64,000 nt of DNA from Demequina capsici (GCF_032102965.1 NZ_CP134880.1:682001-746000); one strand, 5' to 3'; counted from the first letter of the stretch, positions 1 to 8,824 are shown. Notes: generated by a model from the letters alone, not told the origin. Program-made: numbers and translations.

Positions 1-1
1 C

Positions 2-1105
2 GGTGAACGGCTCGACTTCTCGTCGCTGAGCCGCCCCACAGCCGACAAGCACTCCACCGGCGGCGTGGGCGACAAGATCACGCTCCCGCTCGCCCCGCTC
101 GTCGCCGCCTGCGGCGTCGCGGTGCCGCAGCTGTCGGGCCGCGGCCTCGGCCACACCGGAGGCACCCTCGACAAGCTCGAGTCGATCCCCGGCTGGAACG
201 CCGCGATGTCGAACGAGCAGATGCTCCAGCAGCTCGAGAGCGTGGGCGCCGTGATCTGCGCAGCCGGCTCGGGGCTGGCCCCCGCCGACAAGAAGCTCTA
301 CGCGTTGCGGGACGTCACCGGCACCGTCGAGGCGATCCCCCTGATCGCGACGTCCATCATGTCCAAGAAGATCGCCGAGGGCACGGGCGTGCTCGTGCTC
401 GACGTGAAGGTCGGATCCGGCGCCTTCATGAAGGACATCGACTCGGCACGCGAGCTCGCACGCACCATGGTGGATCTCGGGACCGACGCGGGCGTGCGCA
501 CGTCCGCGCTGCTCACGGACATGAGCACGCCGCTCGGACGCGGCATCGGGAACGCGCTCGAGGTCGAGGAGTCGCTCGAGGTGCTCGCCGGTGGCGGTCC
601 CGCCGACGTCGTCGAGCTCACGGTCGCGCTCGCGCGCGAGATGCTCGCGGGCGCGGGCGTCACCGACGTGGACCCGGCGGACGCGCTCAAGGACGGTCGC
701 GCCATGGACGCCTGGAACGCGATGATCCGTGCGCAGGGCGGAGACCCCACTGCACCGCTCGCCCAGGCGGAGCACGTGCATGAGATCCGCGCCGACCGCG
801 ACGGTGTCATCACCAGGATGGACGCGCTGGGAGTCGGCGTCGCCGCGTGGCGGCTCGGCGCCGGCCGTGCTCGCAAGGAGGACCCTGTCCAGGCCGGCGC
901 AGGACTGTACCTGCACCGGACGCTGGGCGAGCCCGTCAAGGCCGGCGACGTGATCGCGACCCTGCACACCGACACCGAGGACCGCATGCCGCGTGGCATG
1001 CAGGCGCTCCAGGAGGCATGCGGCGGTGAGGGCGCGATCGAGATCGGCGACTCCGCCCCCGACCGTGTGATCGTGATGGACCGGATCGGCACCGCCACCC
1101 ACTGA
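2..1105 (+). CDS. deoA: Thymidine phosphorylase, 5' end outside the window
   Basis: Cleaves thymidine or deoxyuridine with phosphate to free base and deoxyribose-1-phosphate in the cytoplasm. The frame is already open at base 2. It reads through the family signature KHSTGGVGDK (bases 47-76), so the ATG/GTG codons near base 65 are internal and the true start lies upstream. Further family features follow: a glycine-rich GRGLGHTGGTLDKLES stretch and a conserved Lys/Ser-containing segment around bases 355-435. About 367 codons are visible, so roughly the first 70 residues are missing. Its TGA overlaps the ATG of the next gene by one base (TGATG). With add and deoC downstream it forms a nucleoside salvage group. 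Family assignment is secure; thymidine versus general pyrimidine specificity is inferred. Confidence 0.95.
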   Translation, partial: GERLDFSSLSRPTADKHSTGGVGDKITLPLAPLVAACGVAVPQLSGRGLGHTGGTLDKLESIPGWNAAMSNEQMLQQLESVGAVICAAGSGLAPADKKLYALRDVTGTVEAIPLIATSIMSKKIAEGTGVLVLDVKVGSGAFMKDIDSARELARTMVDLGTDAGVRTSALLTDMSTPLGRGIGNALEVEESLEVLAGGGPADVVELTVALAREMLAGAGVTDVDPADALKDGRAMDAWNAMIRAQGGDPTAPLAQAEHVHEIRADRDGVITRMDALGVGVAAWRLGAGRARKEDPVQAGAGLYLHRTLGEPVKAGDVIATLHTDTEDRMPRGMQALQEACGGEGAIEIGDSAPDRVIVMDRIGTATH

Positions 1106-2133
1106 TGGGCTGGACGCTGACGTCGGTCGTCGCCCGGACGCTTCGGCCGTTCGGGTGGGGCCGACGCTGGCTCGCCCAGCCCGCCGTCGAGCACGCTCAG
1201 CACCTTGCGGAGGCCGGCGCGCGTGAACGCGACGCGGCCGCGCGCGCCTGGGAGCGCCGGCTCGAAGGCTCCTCGCTCGCCGACCGTCGGGCGCTCGAGA
1301 CCGCGCACGCCGAGCTCGACGCCGACAGCGACGTGATCCGGCGTGCCGGGGCGGCAGGTGCGCCCGTGGACTCGATCGCGGCGCTCGCCTCAGGGTGGCG
1401 GCGGCTCAACGATGACGCGAAGGCGGCGGCGCGCGATCCCTTCGCCGCGACGGTGGGGGTGCGGCGCGAAGGCCCCGTGGCGTTCGGCGTCGTCACGGCG
1501 CGGCAGGTGGATCAGACCACGTGCGGTGCCGCGGTCCTCGGCCTGATGCATGCGGCGACGGACCCCTTCGTCGCCATCTGGGTGGTGACCGGGCGGCTCT
1601 TCGCGGGCTACACGCCGGAGGCGGTCGCGGCTGCGATCATCGCCGGAGGAGCGGCCGCGGATGGGATCGAGGGCCGGTGGACGGCCGTGCAGCGTGGCCA
1701 GCACGCCGCGACCACGCGTCGCGCGCTCGGGCCGTTCGGCTGGCCACGGTCGCTGGGCACACCCCCGTGGAGGCTCGCGGACCTGACCCGGCCCTACGGC
1801 GTCAGGTATCGCTCGGCCGTGCTCGACGACCGGTCACAGGGCGCGGTACAGGCGATGGTGGCTCACGCGTCGGCCGCGCTCGCCGACGGACTGCTGGTGC
1901 CGCTGTACTCGGCCGGCGACTCGGACCTGGGGATCGACACGGTGGTGCCGCGGCATGTCGTCCTGCTCGTCGCAGCGACGGACGACGGGTTCCTTGCCTA
2001 CGAGCCTGGCAGGGGCGCGCTCGTCGCGCTCGGGGCGGAGGCGTTCCGCGGGCCGGGACCGCGTCGTGCCGGCCTGGGCAACTGGAGCCGCGTCGCGTGG
2101 GTCGTCCTGCCGTCGCCCGCCGACGGACACTAG
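1105..2133 (+). CDS. Uncharacterised protein with C39-like cysteine-peptidase motif
   Basis: 342 aa, starting one base inside the deoA stop, so probably translationally coupled. I do not recognise a named family. The N-terminal 100 residues are Ala/Arg-rich and probably helical. The second half contains QVDQTTCGAAVLGLMHA with Cys140. This resembles the Gln-x(5)-Cys-Gly motif of C39/papain-fold peptidases. Further on, a histidine (His284, RHVVLLVAA) and a YEPGRG turn sit where the catalytic His and Asp/Asn lie in that fold. There is no clear signal peptide or membrane anchor. Position in a nucleoside operon gives no functional clue. Could be a peptidase, a transglutaminase-like enzyme or a degenerate fold member. 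The gene is real by coding bias and coupling; the function is open. Confidence 0.7.
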   Translation: MGWTLTSVVARTLRPFGWGRRWLAQPAVEHAQHLAEAGARERDAAARAWERRLEGSSLADRRALETAHAELDADSDVIRRAGAAGAPVDSIAALASGWRRLNDDAKAAARDPFAATVGVRREGPVAFGVVTARQVDQTTCGAAVLGLMHAATDPFVAIWVVTGRLFAGYTPEAVAAAIIAGGAAADGIEGRWTAVQRGQHAATTRRALGPFGWPRSLGTPPWRLADLTRPYGVRYRSAVLDDRSQGAVQAMVAHASAALADGLLVPLYSAGDSDLGIDTVVPRHVVLLVAATDDGFLAYEPGRGALVALGAEAFRGPGPRRAGLGNWSRVAWVVLPSPADGH

Positions 2134-2142
2134 CCTGAGGTC

Positions 2143-3213
2143 ATGACGCTCACCTCCCAAGAGATCCGTGCCCTCCCCAAGGTCGTGCTCCACGATCACC
2201 TCGACGGCGGGCTCCGACCCGAGACCCTGATCGAGCTCGCGGGCGAGATCGGCTACGAGCTTCCCTACGCGGACCCGGAGATGCTCGCCAAGCACTTCGT
2301 GGCGAACGCCAACTCGGGCTCGCTCGTCAAGTACCTCGAGGCGTTCACGCACACCATGGCGGTGATGCAGACCGCCGAGAACCTCACCCGGATCGCTCGT
2401 GAGGCCGTCCTCGATCACGCGCGCGACGGCGTCGTGTACGTGGAGCTCCGCTACGCGCCAGAGCAGCACTGCGAGCAGGGCCTGATCATGCAGCAGGTCG
2501 TGGACGCGGTCCAGGCGGGCCTCGAGGAGGGCGTGTCGGACGCGCTCGAGGAGGGGTACACGATCCGCGCGGCCGCCCTGCTGTGCGCGATGCGCCAGGC
2601 GGACCGTTCGCTCGAGGTCGCGGAGCTGGCGCTCGCGAACTGGGGCACCGGCTGCGTGGGCTTCGACATCGCGGGTCCCGAGCTCGGGTTCCCGCCCGCG
2701 AAGCACGCTCCCGCCTTCTCACTGCTGCGCGACGCGCTGTTCCCGGTGACGATCCATGCAGGCGAGGCCGACGGGCTCGGATCGCTGTCGCAGGCGCTTG
2801 GCATGGGAGCCGCTCGACGCATCGGCCATGGGGCGCGCATCACCGAGGACATCACGGACTTCGGCACCGAGCTGCCGGTGTTCGGGCACATCGCGCAGTA
2901 CGTGCTCGATCAACAGATCGTGCTGGAGATGTGCCCCACGTCCAACGTGCACACGGGGACGGCCCCGTCGATCGCGGAGCACCCCATCCACGAGCTGCGT
3001 GATCTGGGCTTCGCGGTGACCGTCAACACGGATGACAAACTGATGTCGGGTGTGGACATGGTGAGCGAGTTCCAGGAGCTGGTGGACGTCGGCTGGTCCA
3101 AGACCGACCTCTTCGAGGTCACGCTCGCCGCCGCGTGGGGCGCTTTCCTGCCCTATGACGAGCGAGCCGATCTGGCGGATCTGATCGTCGAAGCCTACGG
3201 GATGGACGAGTAG
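2143..3213 (+). CDS. add: Adenosine deaminase
   Basis: Converts adenosine or deoxyadenosine to inosine or deoxyinosine, feeding purine salvage. 356 aa, full length for the family. Metal and active-site motifs are visible in order: HDHLDGG near residue 17, TIHAGEADG about residue 205, a GHGARI segment, then CPTSNVHTG and the catalytic NTDD near residue 295. The ATG has a GAGG-like ribosome site 5-6 bases upstream and starts 10 bases after the previous gene, so co-transcription with deoA is likely. The deoxyinosine product could go to the purine nucleoside phosphorylase encoded at about 11.4 kb. Confidence 0.95.
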   Translation: MTLTSQEIRALPKVVLHDHLDGGLRPETLIELAGEIGYELPYADPEMLAKHFVANANSGSLVKYLEAFTHTMAVMQTAENLTRIAREAVLDHARDGVVYVELRYAPEQHCEQGLIMQQVVDAVQAGLEEGVSDALEEGYTIRAAALLCAMRQADRSLEVAELALANWGTGCVGFDIAGPELGFPPAKHAPAFSLLRDALFPVTIHAGEADGLGSLSQALGMGAARRIGHGARITEDITDFGTELPVFGHIAQYVLDQQIVLEMCPTSNVHTGTAPSIAEHPIHELRDLGFAVTVNTDDKLMSGVDMVSEFQELVDVGWSKTDLFEVTLAAAWGAFLPYDERADLADLIVEAYGMDE

Positions 3214-3243
3214 CGGCACCCTGCGCCGCACTAGGCTGGGCCC

Positions 3244-3936
3244 ATGACTCTTTCCCGCTCCGAGCTCGCGAAGCACGTCGATCACACCCTCCTCAAGCCG
3301 GAGGCCACGCCCGCTGATGTCGCGGCGCTCGTCGCGGAGGGCGCCGCGCTCGGCGTGTTCTCCGTATGCGTGTCCCCGTCGATGCTCCCGATCGCGACGC
3401 CCACCGGGCTTGCGGTCGCGACCGTGTGCGGCTTCCCGTCGGGCAAGCACCACTCGTCCGTGAAGGCGGCCGAGGCGGCGCTCAGCATCGAGCAGGGCGC
3501 CGACGAGGTGGACATGGTGATCGACATCGCGGCCGCCAACGAGGGTCGGTTCGAGGATGTGCAGGCTGACGTGGCCGCTGTGCGGGCGGCGGTGCCTGCC
3601 GGGAAGATCCTCAAGGTCATCATCGAGTCGGCGGCGCTGACCGATGACGCGATCGTGGGCGCGTGCCGCGCGTCGGAGGCTGCGGGCGCGGACTTCGTGA
3701 AGACGTCCACCGGATTCCACCCGGCGGGTGGAGCCTCGGTCCACGCGGTCGCTCTCATGGCGAAGACCGTCGGCGGACGCCTGGGGGTCAAGGCCTCCGG
3801 CGGGATCCGCACGGCGGCTGACGCGCTCGCCATGATCGAGGCGGGCGCGACCCGACTGGGGCTGTCGGGCACCGCCGCAGTGCTCGACGGCTTGGACGGT
3901 GCCGTCACCGAGACCCCGGGCGACGGCGGGTACTGA
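3244..3936 (+). CDS. deoC: Deoxyribose-phosphate aldolase
   Basis: Splits 2-deoxyribose-5-phosphate into glyceraldehyde-3-phosphate and acetaldehyde, the last step of deoxynucleoside catabolism. 230 aa, normal length for the short bacterial form. It begins with [12 protein letters not shown] and has the Schiff-base lysine in VKTSTGF (Lys153). A second conserved lysine is in VKASGGIR, and an aspartate-rich EVDMVIDI strand is also present. It follows add after 30 bases and completes a deoA-add-deoC run. A phosphopentomutase (deoB) would be needed and is not in the window, although a phosphohexomutase homologue lies at 9.3-11.0 kb. Confidence 0.95.
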   Translation: MTLSRSELAKHVDHTLLKPEATPADVAALVAEGAALGVFSVCVSPSMLPIATPTGLAVATVCGFPSGKHHSSVKAAEAALSIEQGADEVDMVIDIAAANEGRFEDVQADVAAVRAAVPAGKILKVIIESAALTDDAIVGACRASEAAGADFVKTSTGFHPAGGASVHAVALMAKTVGGRLGVKASGGIRTAADALAMIEAGATRLGLSGTAAVLDGLDGAVTETPGDGGY

Positions 3937-3967
3937 CCGGACGCTCCAGGCATGCGACCATGATCCG

Positions 3968-4396
3968 GTGAAGGTTCCTCGGCTCGACGAGCTCGTGCTG
4001 ATGCGGCGCGTGCGCGATCGCATCGACCGGGAGCATGCGCTGCCGCTCGACGTCGAGGCGCTCGCCCGCGGCGTCCACATGTCGTCGGGGCATCTGAGCA
4101 GGCGGTTCAAGGCCGCCTTCGGGGAGGCCCCTTACTCGTACCTGATGACCCGTCGGGTGGAGCGTGCGATGGCGTTGCTGCGCCGGGGCGACACGTCAGT
4201 GACGGAGGCGTGCTTCACCGTCGGCTTCTCCTCGCTCGGCACGTTCTCCACACGTTTCGCGGAGCTGGTCGGCATGCCCCCGTCCGACTACAGGGATCGG
4301 GCCGCGACGCATCCGCTCGACCTCCCCACGTGCGTCGTCAAGGTCGCCTCGCGGCCGGTCAGGAATCGAGAAGCGCCCCCGCTCGGCCCCGCGTAG
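3968..4396 (+). CDS. AraC/XylS-family transcriptional regulator, DNA-binding domain only
   Basis: 142 aa from the GTG at 3968. That start leaves little besides the AraC HTH pair; upstream in-frame codons run back into deoC. Two helix-turn-helix units are recognisable: LDVEALARGVHMSSGHLSRRF, and VTEACFTVGFSSLGTFSTRF followed by GMPPSDYR, the hallmark of the family. No ligand-binding domain is present. A lone AraC domain next to a VOC-family gene (10 bases downstream) is a recurrent actinobacterial pairing and suggests the regulator controls that neighbour. The ligand and target are unknown. Confidence 0.88.
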   Translation: MKVPRLDELVLMRRVRDRIDREHALPLDVEALARGVHMSSGHLSRRFKAAFGEAPYSYLMTRRVERAMALLRRGDTSVTEACFTVGFSSLGTFSTRFAELVGMPPSDYRDRAATHPLDLPTCVVKVASRPVRNREAPPLGPA

Positions 4397-4406
4397 CGTG
4401 GGCAGC

Positions 4407-4814
4407 ATGAACCTCACGATCCAGCACACGTTCGTCCCTCACACCGACCCGGAGGCGTCGCTCGCGTTCTACCGGGATGCGCTCGGCTTCGAGGTGCTGA
4501 ACGACGTCGGCAACGGGACGATGCGATGGATCACGGTGGGACCGGCAGGCGGCGGCGCCACCGTCGTGCTGCATCCGCCGGCGGTGGATCCCGGCATCAC
4601 GGACGACGAGCGGCGGACCGTCGCGGAGATGATGGCGAAGGGCACGTACGCCTCGCTCGTCCTCGCGACCGACGACGTGGACGGTGCGTTCGCCGCCATC
4701 GAGGCGACGGGCGCCGAGGTGGTCCAGGAGCCTGCCGACCAGCCGTACGGGGTGCGGGACTGCGCCTTCCGTGATCCCGCCGGGGCGATGGTCCGCATCC
4801 AGCAGCGCGCGTGA
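4407..4814 (+). CDS. VOC (glyoxalase/bleomycin-resistance fold) family protein
   Basis: 135 aa from ATG 4407, chosen over an in-frame GTG three codons upstream. The sequence shows the duplicated beta-alpha-beta-beta-beta vicinal-oxygen-chelate fold: HTDPEASLAFYRDALGFEVL at the N-terminus, and a second half ending in a GVRDCAFRDPAGAMVRIQ strand. Members bind a metal or a hydrophobic ligand; the substrate cannot be read from sequence. It follows the AraC regulator after 10 bases and is probably in the same transcript. A second, distantly similar VOC gene lies at 8.4-8.8 kb under MarR control. Confidence 0.88.
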   Translation: MNLTIQHTFVPHTDPEASLAFYRDALGFEVLNDVGNGTMRWITVGPAGGGATVVLHPPAVDPGITDDERRTVAEMMAKGTYASLVLATDDVDGAFAAIEATGAEVVQEPADQPYGVRDCAFRDPAGAMVRIQQRA

Positions 4815-4896
4815 CGGTGCGCCGCCGGAGGCGATGCGGTGCAAGAATCTCCTCGTTGCGCACGGCCACCCGGAGGGCCGCCGCAGAGGAGGGACG

Positions 4897-7290
4897 ATGA
4901 CCGACCACGCCGCCACGCAGCGCACCGCAGTGGCAGGGCACCTGGCCGACACGCATGACCTGATCAAGGTCAGGGGCGCACGCGAGAACAACCTCAAGGA
5001 CGTCTCCGTCGACCTGCCGAAGCGTCGCCTCACCGTGTTCACGGGCGTGTCGGGCTCCGGCAAGTCCTCCCTGGTGTTCGACACGATCGCCGCGGAGTCG
5101 CGGCGCATGATCAACGAGACGTACTCGTCGTTCATCCAGGGGTTCATGCCCAGCCAGTCGCGTCCGGACGTCGACGTGCTCGAGGGCCTGACCACGGCGA
5201 TCATCGTGGACCAGGAGCCGATGGGTGCGAACGTGCGCTCGACGGTCGGCACCGCGACGGACGTGCATGCGATGCTGCGCATCCTCTACGCACGCCTGGG
5301 CCAGCCGCAGGTGGGTCCACCTCAGGCGTTCTCGTTCAACGTCGCCAGCACGTCGGGCTCCGGCTCCGCGACGGTGACGCGGAAGGACGGCACCACGGCG
5401 CGCGAGCATCGCGAGTACTCCGTCACGGGCGGCATGTGCGTGCGCTGCGAGGGAACGGGTCGGGTGAGCGAACTCGACCTCACGCAGGTCCTCGACGACT
5501 CGCGGTCGCTGGTGGAGGGCGCCATCACCATCCCGGGCTACACGGCCGACGGCTGGATGGTGCGGACGTACTCGGAGTCGGGGTTCCTCGACCCCGACAA
5601 GCCGATCAAGGACTACTCGAAGCGCGAGCGCGACGACCTGCTGTACAAGGAACCGACGAAGGTGCGGATCAACGGGATCAACCTGACATACGAGGGTCTG
5701 ATCCCTAAGATCCAGAAGTCGATGCTGTCCAAGGACAAGGACGCGATGCAGCCCCACATCAGGGCCTTCGTGGACAGGGCCGTGACGTTCCAGGTCTGCC
5801 CCGACTGCGGCGGCACCCGGCTGAGCGCGCTCGCCAGGTCGTCGAAGGTGGCGGGCAAGGGCATCGACGAGCTCGCGCAGATGCAGATCTCCGACCTCGC
5901 GGTCTGGATGCGCGAGCTGGACGCGCCGTCGGTCGGCCCGCTGCTCGACTCGCTGCGGGAGACCCTCGACTCGTTCGTCGAGATCGGCCTGGGCTACCTG
6001 TCGCTCGACCGCGCCGCCGGGTCGCTTTCCGGTGGCGAGGCGCAGCGCACCAAGATGATCCGGCACCTCGGTTCATCCCTCACCGACATCACGTACGTCT
6101 TCGACGAGCCGACCATCGGCCTGCACCCTCACGACATCCAGAGCATGAACGGCCTGCTGAGGCAGCTGCGCGACAAGGGCAACACCGTGCTGGTCGTGGA
6201 GCACAAGCCGGAGACGATCGCCATCGCTGACCATGTGGTCGACCTCGGTCCGGGCGCCGGCACCGCTGGAGGCGAGATCTGCTTCGAGGGCACCGTCGAC
6301 GGGTTGCGTGCCTCGGACACGCTCACCGGGCGGCACCTGGGCTACCGGGCATCCCTCAAGCAGACGGTGCGTACGGGCAAGGACGCGATCCCGATTCGCG
6401 GCGCGTCTGCGAACAACCTGCGCGACGTGGACGTGGACGTGCCGTTGGGAGTGCTCACCGTGGTGACGGGCGTGGCGGGTTCGGGGAAGAGCTCGCTCAT
6501 CCACGGCTCGATCCCGGCTCACGTGGGTGTCGTGACAGTCGACCAGCGCCCGATCAAGGGGTCACGGCGGTCCAACCCGGCTACCTACACCGGCGTGCTC
6601 GAGCCGATCCGCAAGGCGTTCGCCAAGGTCAACGGCGTGAAGCCCGCATTGTTCAGCGCCAACTCCGAGGGCGCGTGCCCGGTGTGCAACGGGGCGGGGA
6701 TGGTCTACACGGAGCTGGGCGTGATGGAGACCGTCGCGAGCGTCTGCGAGGCATGCGAGGGACGCCGTTTCAGCGATGACGTCCTGCTCTACACCCTGGC
6801 AGGACGCTCGATCGCGGACGTGCTCGAGATGCCCGTCGCGGACGCGCTCGCGTACTTCTCCGAGGGTGAGTCCAAGAACCCTGCGGCAGCGAAGGTGCTG
6901 AGCCACCTGGTCGAGGTGGGTCTGGGCTACCTGGCGCTCGGGCAGCCGCTCACGACGCTCTCCGGCGGCGAGCGGCAGCGCCTCAAGCTCGCGACGCACA
7001 TGGCGGAGAAGGGCGGTGTGTACGTGCTCGACGAGCCGACGACCGGCCTGCATCTGGCGGACGTGGCGCAGCTGCTCGCGCTGCTGGATCGGCTGGTGGA
7101 CTCGGGCAAGACGGTGATCGTGATCGAGCATCACCTGGCGGTGATGGCGCATGCGGACTGGATCATCGACTTGGGGCCGGGCGCCGGCCACGACGGTGGG
7201 CGGGTGGTGTTCGAGGGGACGCCGGCGGACCTGGTCGAGGTCGGAGCGACGCTGACCGCAACGCACCTCAGGCGCTACGTCAGCGGCTGA
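4897..7290 (+). CDS. UvrA-like ABC ATPase, short paralogue (UvrA2/drug-resistance type)
   Basis: 797 aa from ATG 4897, which has a GAGGAGGG ribosome site; longer in-frame starts lie inside the previous gene. Two ABC cassettes are complete. Walker A motifs are GVSGSGKSS and GVAGSGKSS, signature loops are LSGGEAQRTK and LSGGERQRLK, and Walker B motifs are FDEPTIGLHPHD and LDEPTTGLHLAD. CxxC zinc pairs occur in both halves (MCVRCEGTG, CPDCGGT, CPVCNGAG, CEACEG). It is about 150 residues shorter than canonical UvrA (about 940-960 aa), mainly because the UvrB-interaction insert after the first Walker A is missing. Family members of this type are linked to DNA-damage tolerance or self-resistance to intercalators rather than core excision repair. 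That role is inference here. Confidence 0.9.
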   Translation: MTDHAATQRTAVAGHLADTHDLIKVRGARENNLKDVSVDLPKRRLTVFTGVSGSGKSSLVFDTIAAESRRMINETYSSFIQGFMPSQSRPDVDVLEGLTTAIIVDQEPMGANVRSTVGTATDVHAMLRILYARLGQPQVGPPQAFSFNVASTSGSGSATVTRKDGTTAREHREYSVTGGMCVRCEGTGRVSELDLTQVLDDSRSLVEGAITIPGYTADGWMVRTYSESGFLDPDKPIKDYSKRERDDLLYKEPTKVRINGINLTYEGLIPKIQKSMLSKDKDAMQPHIRAFVDRAVTFQVCPDCGGTRLSALARSSKVAGKGIDELAQMQISDLAVWMRELDAPSVGPLLDSLRETLDSFVEIGLGYLSLDRAAGSLSGGEAQRTKMIRHLGSSLTDITYVFDEPTIGLHPHDIQSMNGLLRQLRDKGNTVLVVEHKPETIAIADHVVDLGPGAGTAGGEICFEGTVDGLRASDTLTGRHLGYRASLKQTVRTGKDAIPIRGASANNLRDVDVDVPLGVLTVVTGVAGSGKSSLIHGSIPAHVGVVTVDQRPIKGSRRSNPATYTGVLEPIRKAFAKVNGVKPALFSANSEGACPVCNGAGMVYTELGVMETVASVCEACEGRRFSDDVLLYTLAGRSIADVLEMPVADALAYFSEGESKNPAAAKVLSHLVEVGLGYLALGQPLTTLSGGERQRLKLATHMAEKGGVYVLDEPTTGLHLADVAQLLALLDRLVDSGKTVIVIEHHLAVMAHADWIIDLGPGAGHDGGRVVFEGTPADLVEVGATLTATHLRRYVSG

Positions 7291-7330
7291 GATGCTCGCG
7301 CGCGCTGTGAGAGGCGTGCACAGCCTTCCA

Positions 7331-7572
7331 GATCGACGATCGTGACGTCTGCGCGCGTCTCGCGCCTCCTGGATCGACGATCGTGACGGTCAGCGCGGCG
7401 TACGCGGCATCCGCAGCTGACAGCGCTGCGGGGTGGCCCGTCGCTGGCCGCAGATCGGTGCGAGGCATCGGGCCGTCAGGATCGTCGATCTGTGGGCAGG
7501 ATGCGGTGGCTATGCGTCAGGATCGTCGATCTGTGGGCAGGATGCGGCGGCTATGCGTCACGATCGTCGATC
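7331..7572. repeat. Five-copy 16-bp repeat array in two inverted arms, 41-bp period
   Basis: The 400-bp gap between two convergent genes holds GATCGACGATCGTGAC at 7331 and 7372. Its reverse complement, GTCA(C/G)GATCGTCGATC, is at 7475, 7516 and 7557. Copies within each arm are spaced exactly 41 bp apart. The first two 41-bp units of the right arm differ at a single base. The core GATCGTCGATC is itself a palindrome around its centre. Nothing else is recognised in 7291-7690. Confidence 0.85.
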
Positions 7573-7690
7573 TGTCGCGACCGTAGCCCGGCCCGGCGGG
7601 ACGGTCCGGCACCTCGTGGGGAGCGGCCCGCCCGCGACGCATCGTCGCGGGCGGCGGGAGCGTGCCTGCGCCCGCGGCGCGATGCGCGCA

Positions 7691-8311
7691 TCAGTACGCG
7701 GCGCCGACTCGACCCGTCTCCATATCGAGGATCGCCTTCGGGATCGCTGCGAGCTCGCGAAGGTTGCCGAGCACGGTGGACCTGGTGAGCCTGATCCCGG
7801 GGTATCGTCCCTGCACGTCGAGCCCTTGCCGCTGGCATAGCCATACCGCGCGCGGCTCGTGGAACTCCTGGGTCGCGACCACCACGGACGAGGCCCCGTA
7901 GACGTCGCGGGCTCGTTCGCAGGAGGAGTAGGTGTCGAGCCCGAACGGATCCTCGACGATCGCGTCGGAGGGCACCCCCATCTGCTCGGCGATCTGCCTC
8001 ATCACCGTGGGCTCGCCGAACCCGGAGGAGTCGTCGCCGTCCCCGCTCATGATCAGCATGTCGACGTCGCCCGCCTCGTACAGTGCCACACCTACCTCGA
8101 TCCGCTCGCGGAGGAACCGTGAGGGCGTGCCGTCCTCGTAGACGCGCGCGCCGAGCACAAGCGCGGCGTCGGCGTGCGTGACGGGGGCGCCCGCCCGTGC
8201 GATGGAGGGCGCCGTCGCGAGGTTCACGTACATCCAGGGCGCCACGGCCAGCGCCGGGACGAGCACGACCGCGGCCACCACCAGGCGGTAGCGCGGCGGC
8301 AGGCGGGTCAT
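7691..8311 (-). CDS. SanA-like DUF218 membrane-anchored protein
   Basis: 206 aa. A hydrophobic N-terminal segment (about residues 8-30) anchors it to the membrane, followed by the DUF218/YdcF-SanA domain. Typical features are ADAALVLGARVYEDGTPSRFLRERIE, LIMSGDGDD, and VVVATQEFHEPRAVWLCQRQGLDV. E. coli SanA affects envelope permeability to vancomycin; the biochemical activity of the family is not established. It is convergent with the uvrA-like gene. A paralogue with the same motif order lies at 20.0-20.6 kb. Confidence 0.88.
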   Translation of the reverse strand: MTRLPPRYRLVVAAVVLVPALAVAPWMYVNLATAPSIARAGAPVTHADAALVLGARVYEDGTPSRFLRERIEVGVALYEAGDVDMLIMSGDGDDSSGFGEPTVMRQIAEQMGVPSDAIVEDPFGLDTYSSCERARDVYGASSVVVATQEFHEPRAVWLCQRQGLDVQGRYPGIRLTRSTVLGNLRELAAIPKAILDMETGRVGAAY

Positions 8312-8380
8312 GTCAGCACGGTAGCGCAGAGCGGGTGCTCCCTGGAGGTGGGCTGCGGGGAGTCTCCCTGGTGCGGGGCT

Positions 8381-8752
8381 TCAGGCGCGGGAGTGGAGAG
8401 TGACGACGTAGCCGTCGGGGTCGCGGAAGCTGAAGGTGAGGCCGAAGGGTCCTTCGAAGGGTTCCTGGACGATCGGCGTGCCGAGCGCGACGAGCGCCTC
8501 GTGGATGCGGCGCGGGTCCTCGTGGTGGAACCAGACTGCGATGCCGACGCCGGGTTGTCCGAGCGTATCGAGGTCGGTGCCGGGGAGCAGGGTCCGTACA
8601 GCGAAGGTGGAGCCGCCGGTGGAGAACACCTCGGCGTGGGGGTTGGGCGCGGGGAGGCGCCGCATGCCGACGTGCTTCTCGTAGAAGTCGGCGGATGCCC
8701 GGAGGTCCCGGACCTGGAAGGAGACGAAGTCGGGGCTGGAGGTCGTGGTCAT
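8381..8752 (-). CDS. VOC-family protein under MarR control
   Basis: 123 aa with the VOC fold: FVSFQVRDLRASADFYEKHVGMRR, then WFHHEDPRRIHEAL, ending FSFRDPDGYVVTLHSRA. It is probably a glyoxalase, dioxygenase-like or resistance-type binding protein; the substrate is unknown. It is divergent from a MarR regulator whose operators occupy the shared promoter region, so the VOC gene is the likely target of that regulator. A GGAGG-type ribosome site precedes the start. Confidence 0.88.
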   Translation of the reverse strand: MTTTSSPDFVSFQVRDLRASADFYEKHVGMRRLPAPNPHAEVFSTGGSTFAVRTLLPGTDLDTLGQPGVGIAVWFHHEDPRRIHEALVALGTPIVQEPFEGPFGLTFSFRDPDGYVVTLHSRA

Positions 8753-8777
8753 GGGGGAGGTCCTCTCGATGAATGAG

Positions 8778-8824
8778 TGTCAATATGCTGACACTGGCGA
8801 CAGCGGCATGTCAAACTACTGACA
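8778..8824. promoter_or_regulatory. Two MarR-type inverted-repeat operators
   Basis: TGTCAATATGCTGACA (8778-8793) and TGTCAAACTACTGACA (8809-8824) share the TGTCA-N6-TGACA dyad with centres 31 bp apart, about three helical turns. They lie in the short gap between the VOC and MarR genes, and the second ends on the first base of the MarR ATG. Binding would block both divergent promoters. The dyads are seen directly; binding by the adjacent MarR is inferred. Confidence 0.75.

Noticed and set aside
7331-7572. CRISPR array
   Set aside because: The 25-bp intervals between the right-arm copies are nearly identical rather than unique, the arms are inverted, only five copies exist, and no cas genes are present.
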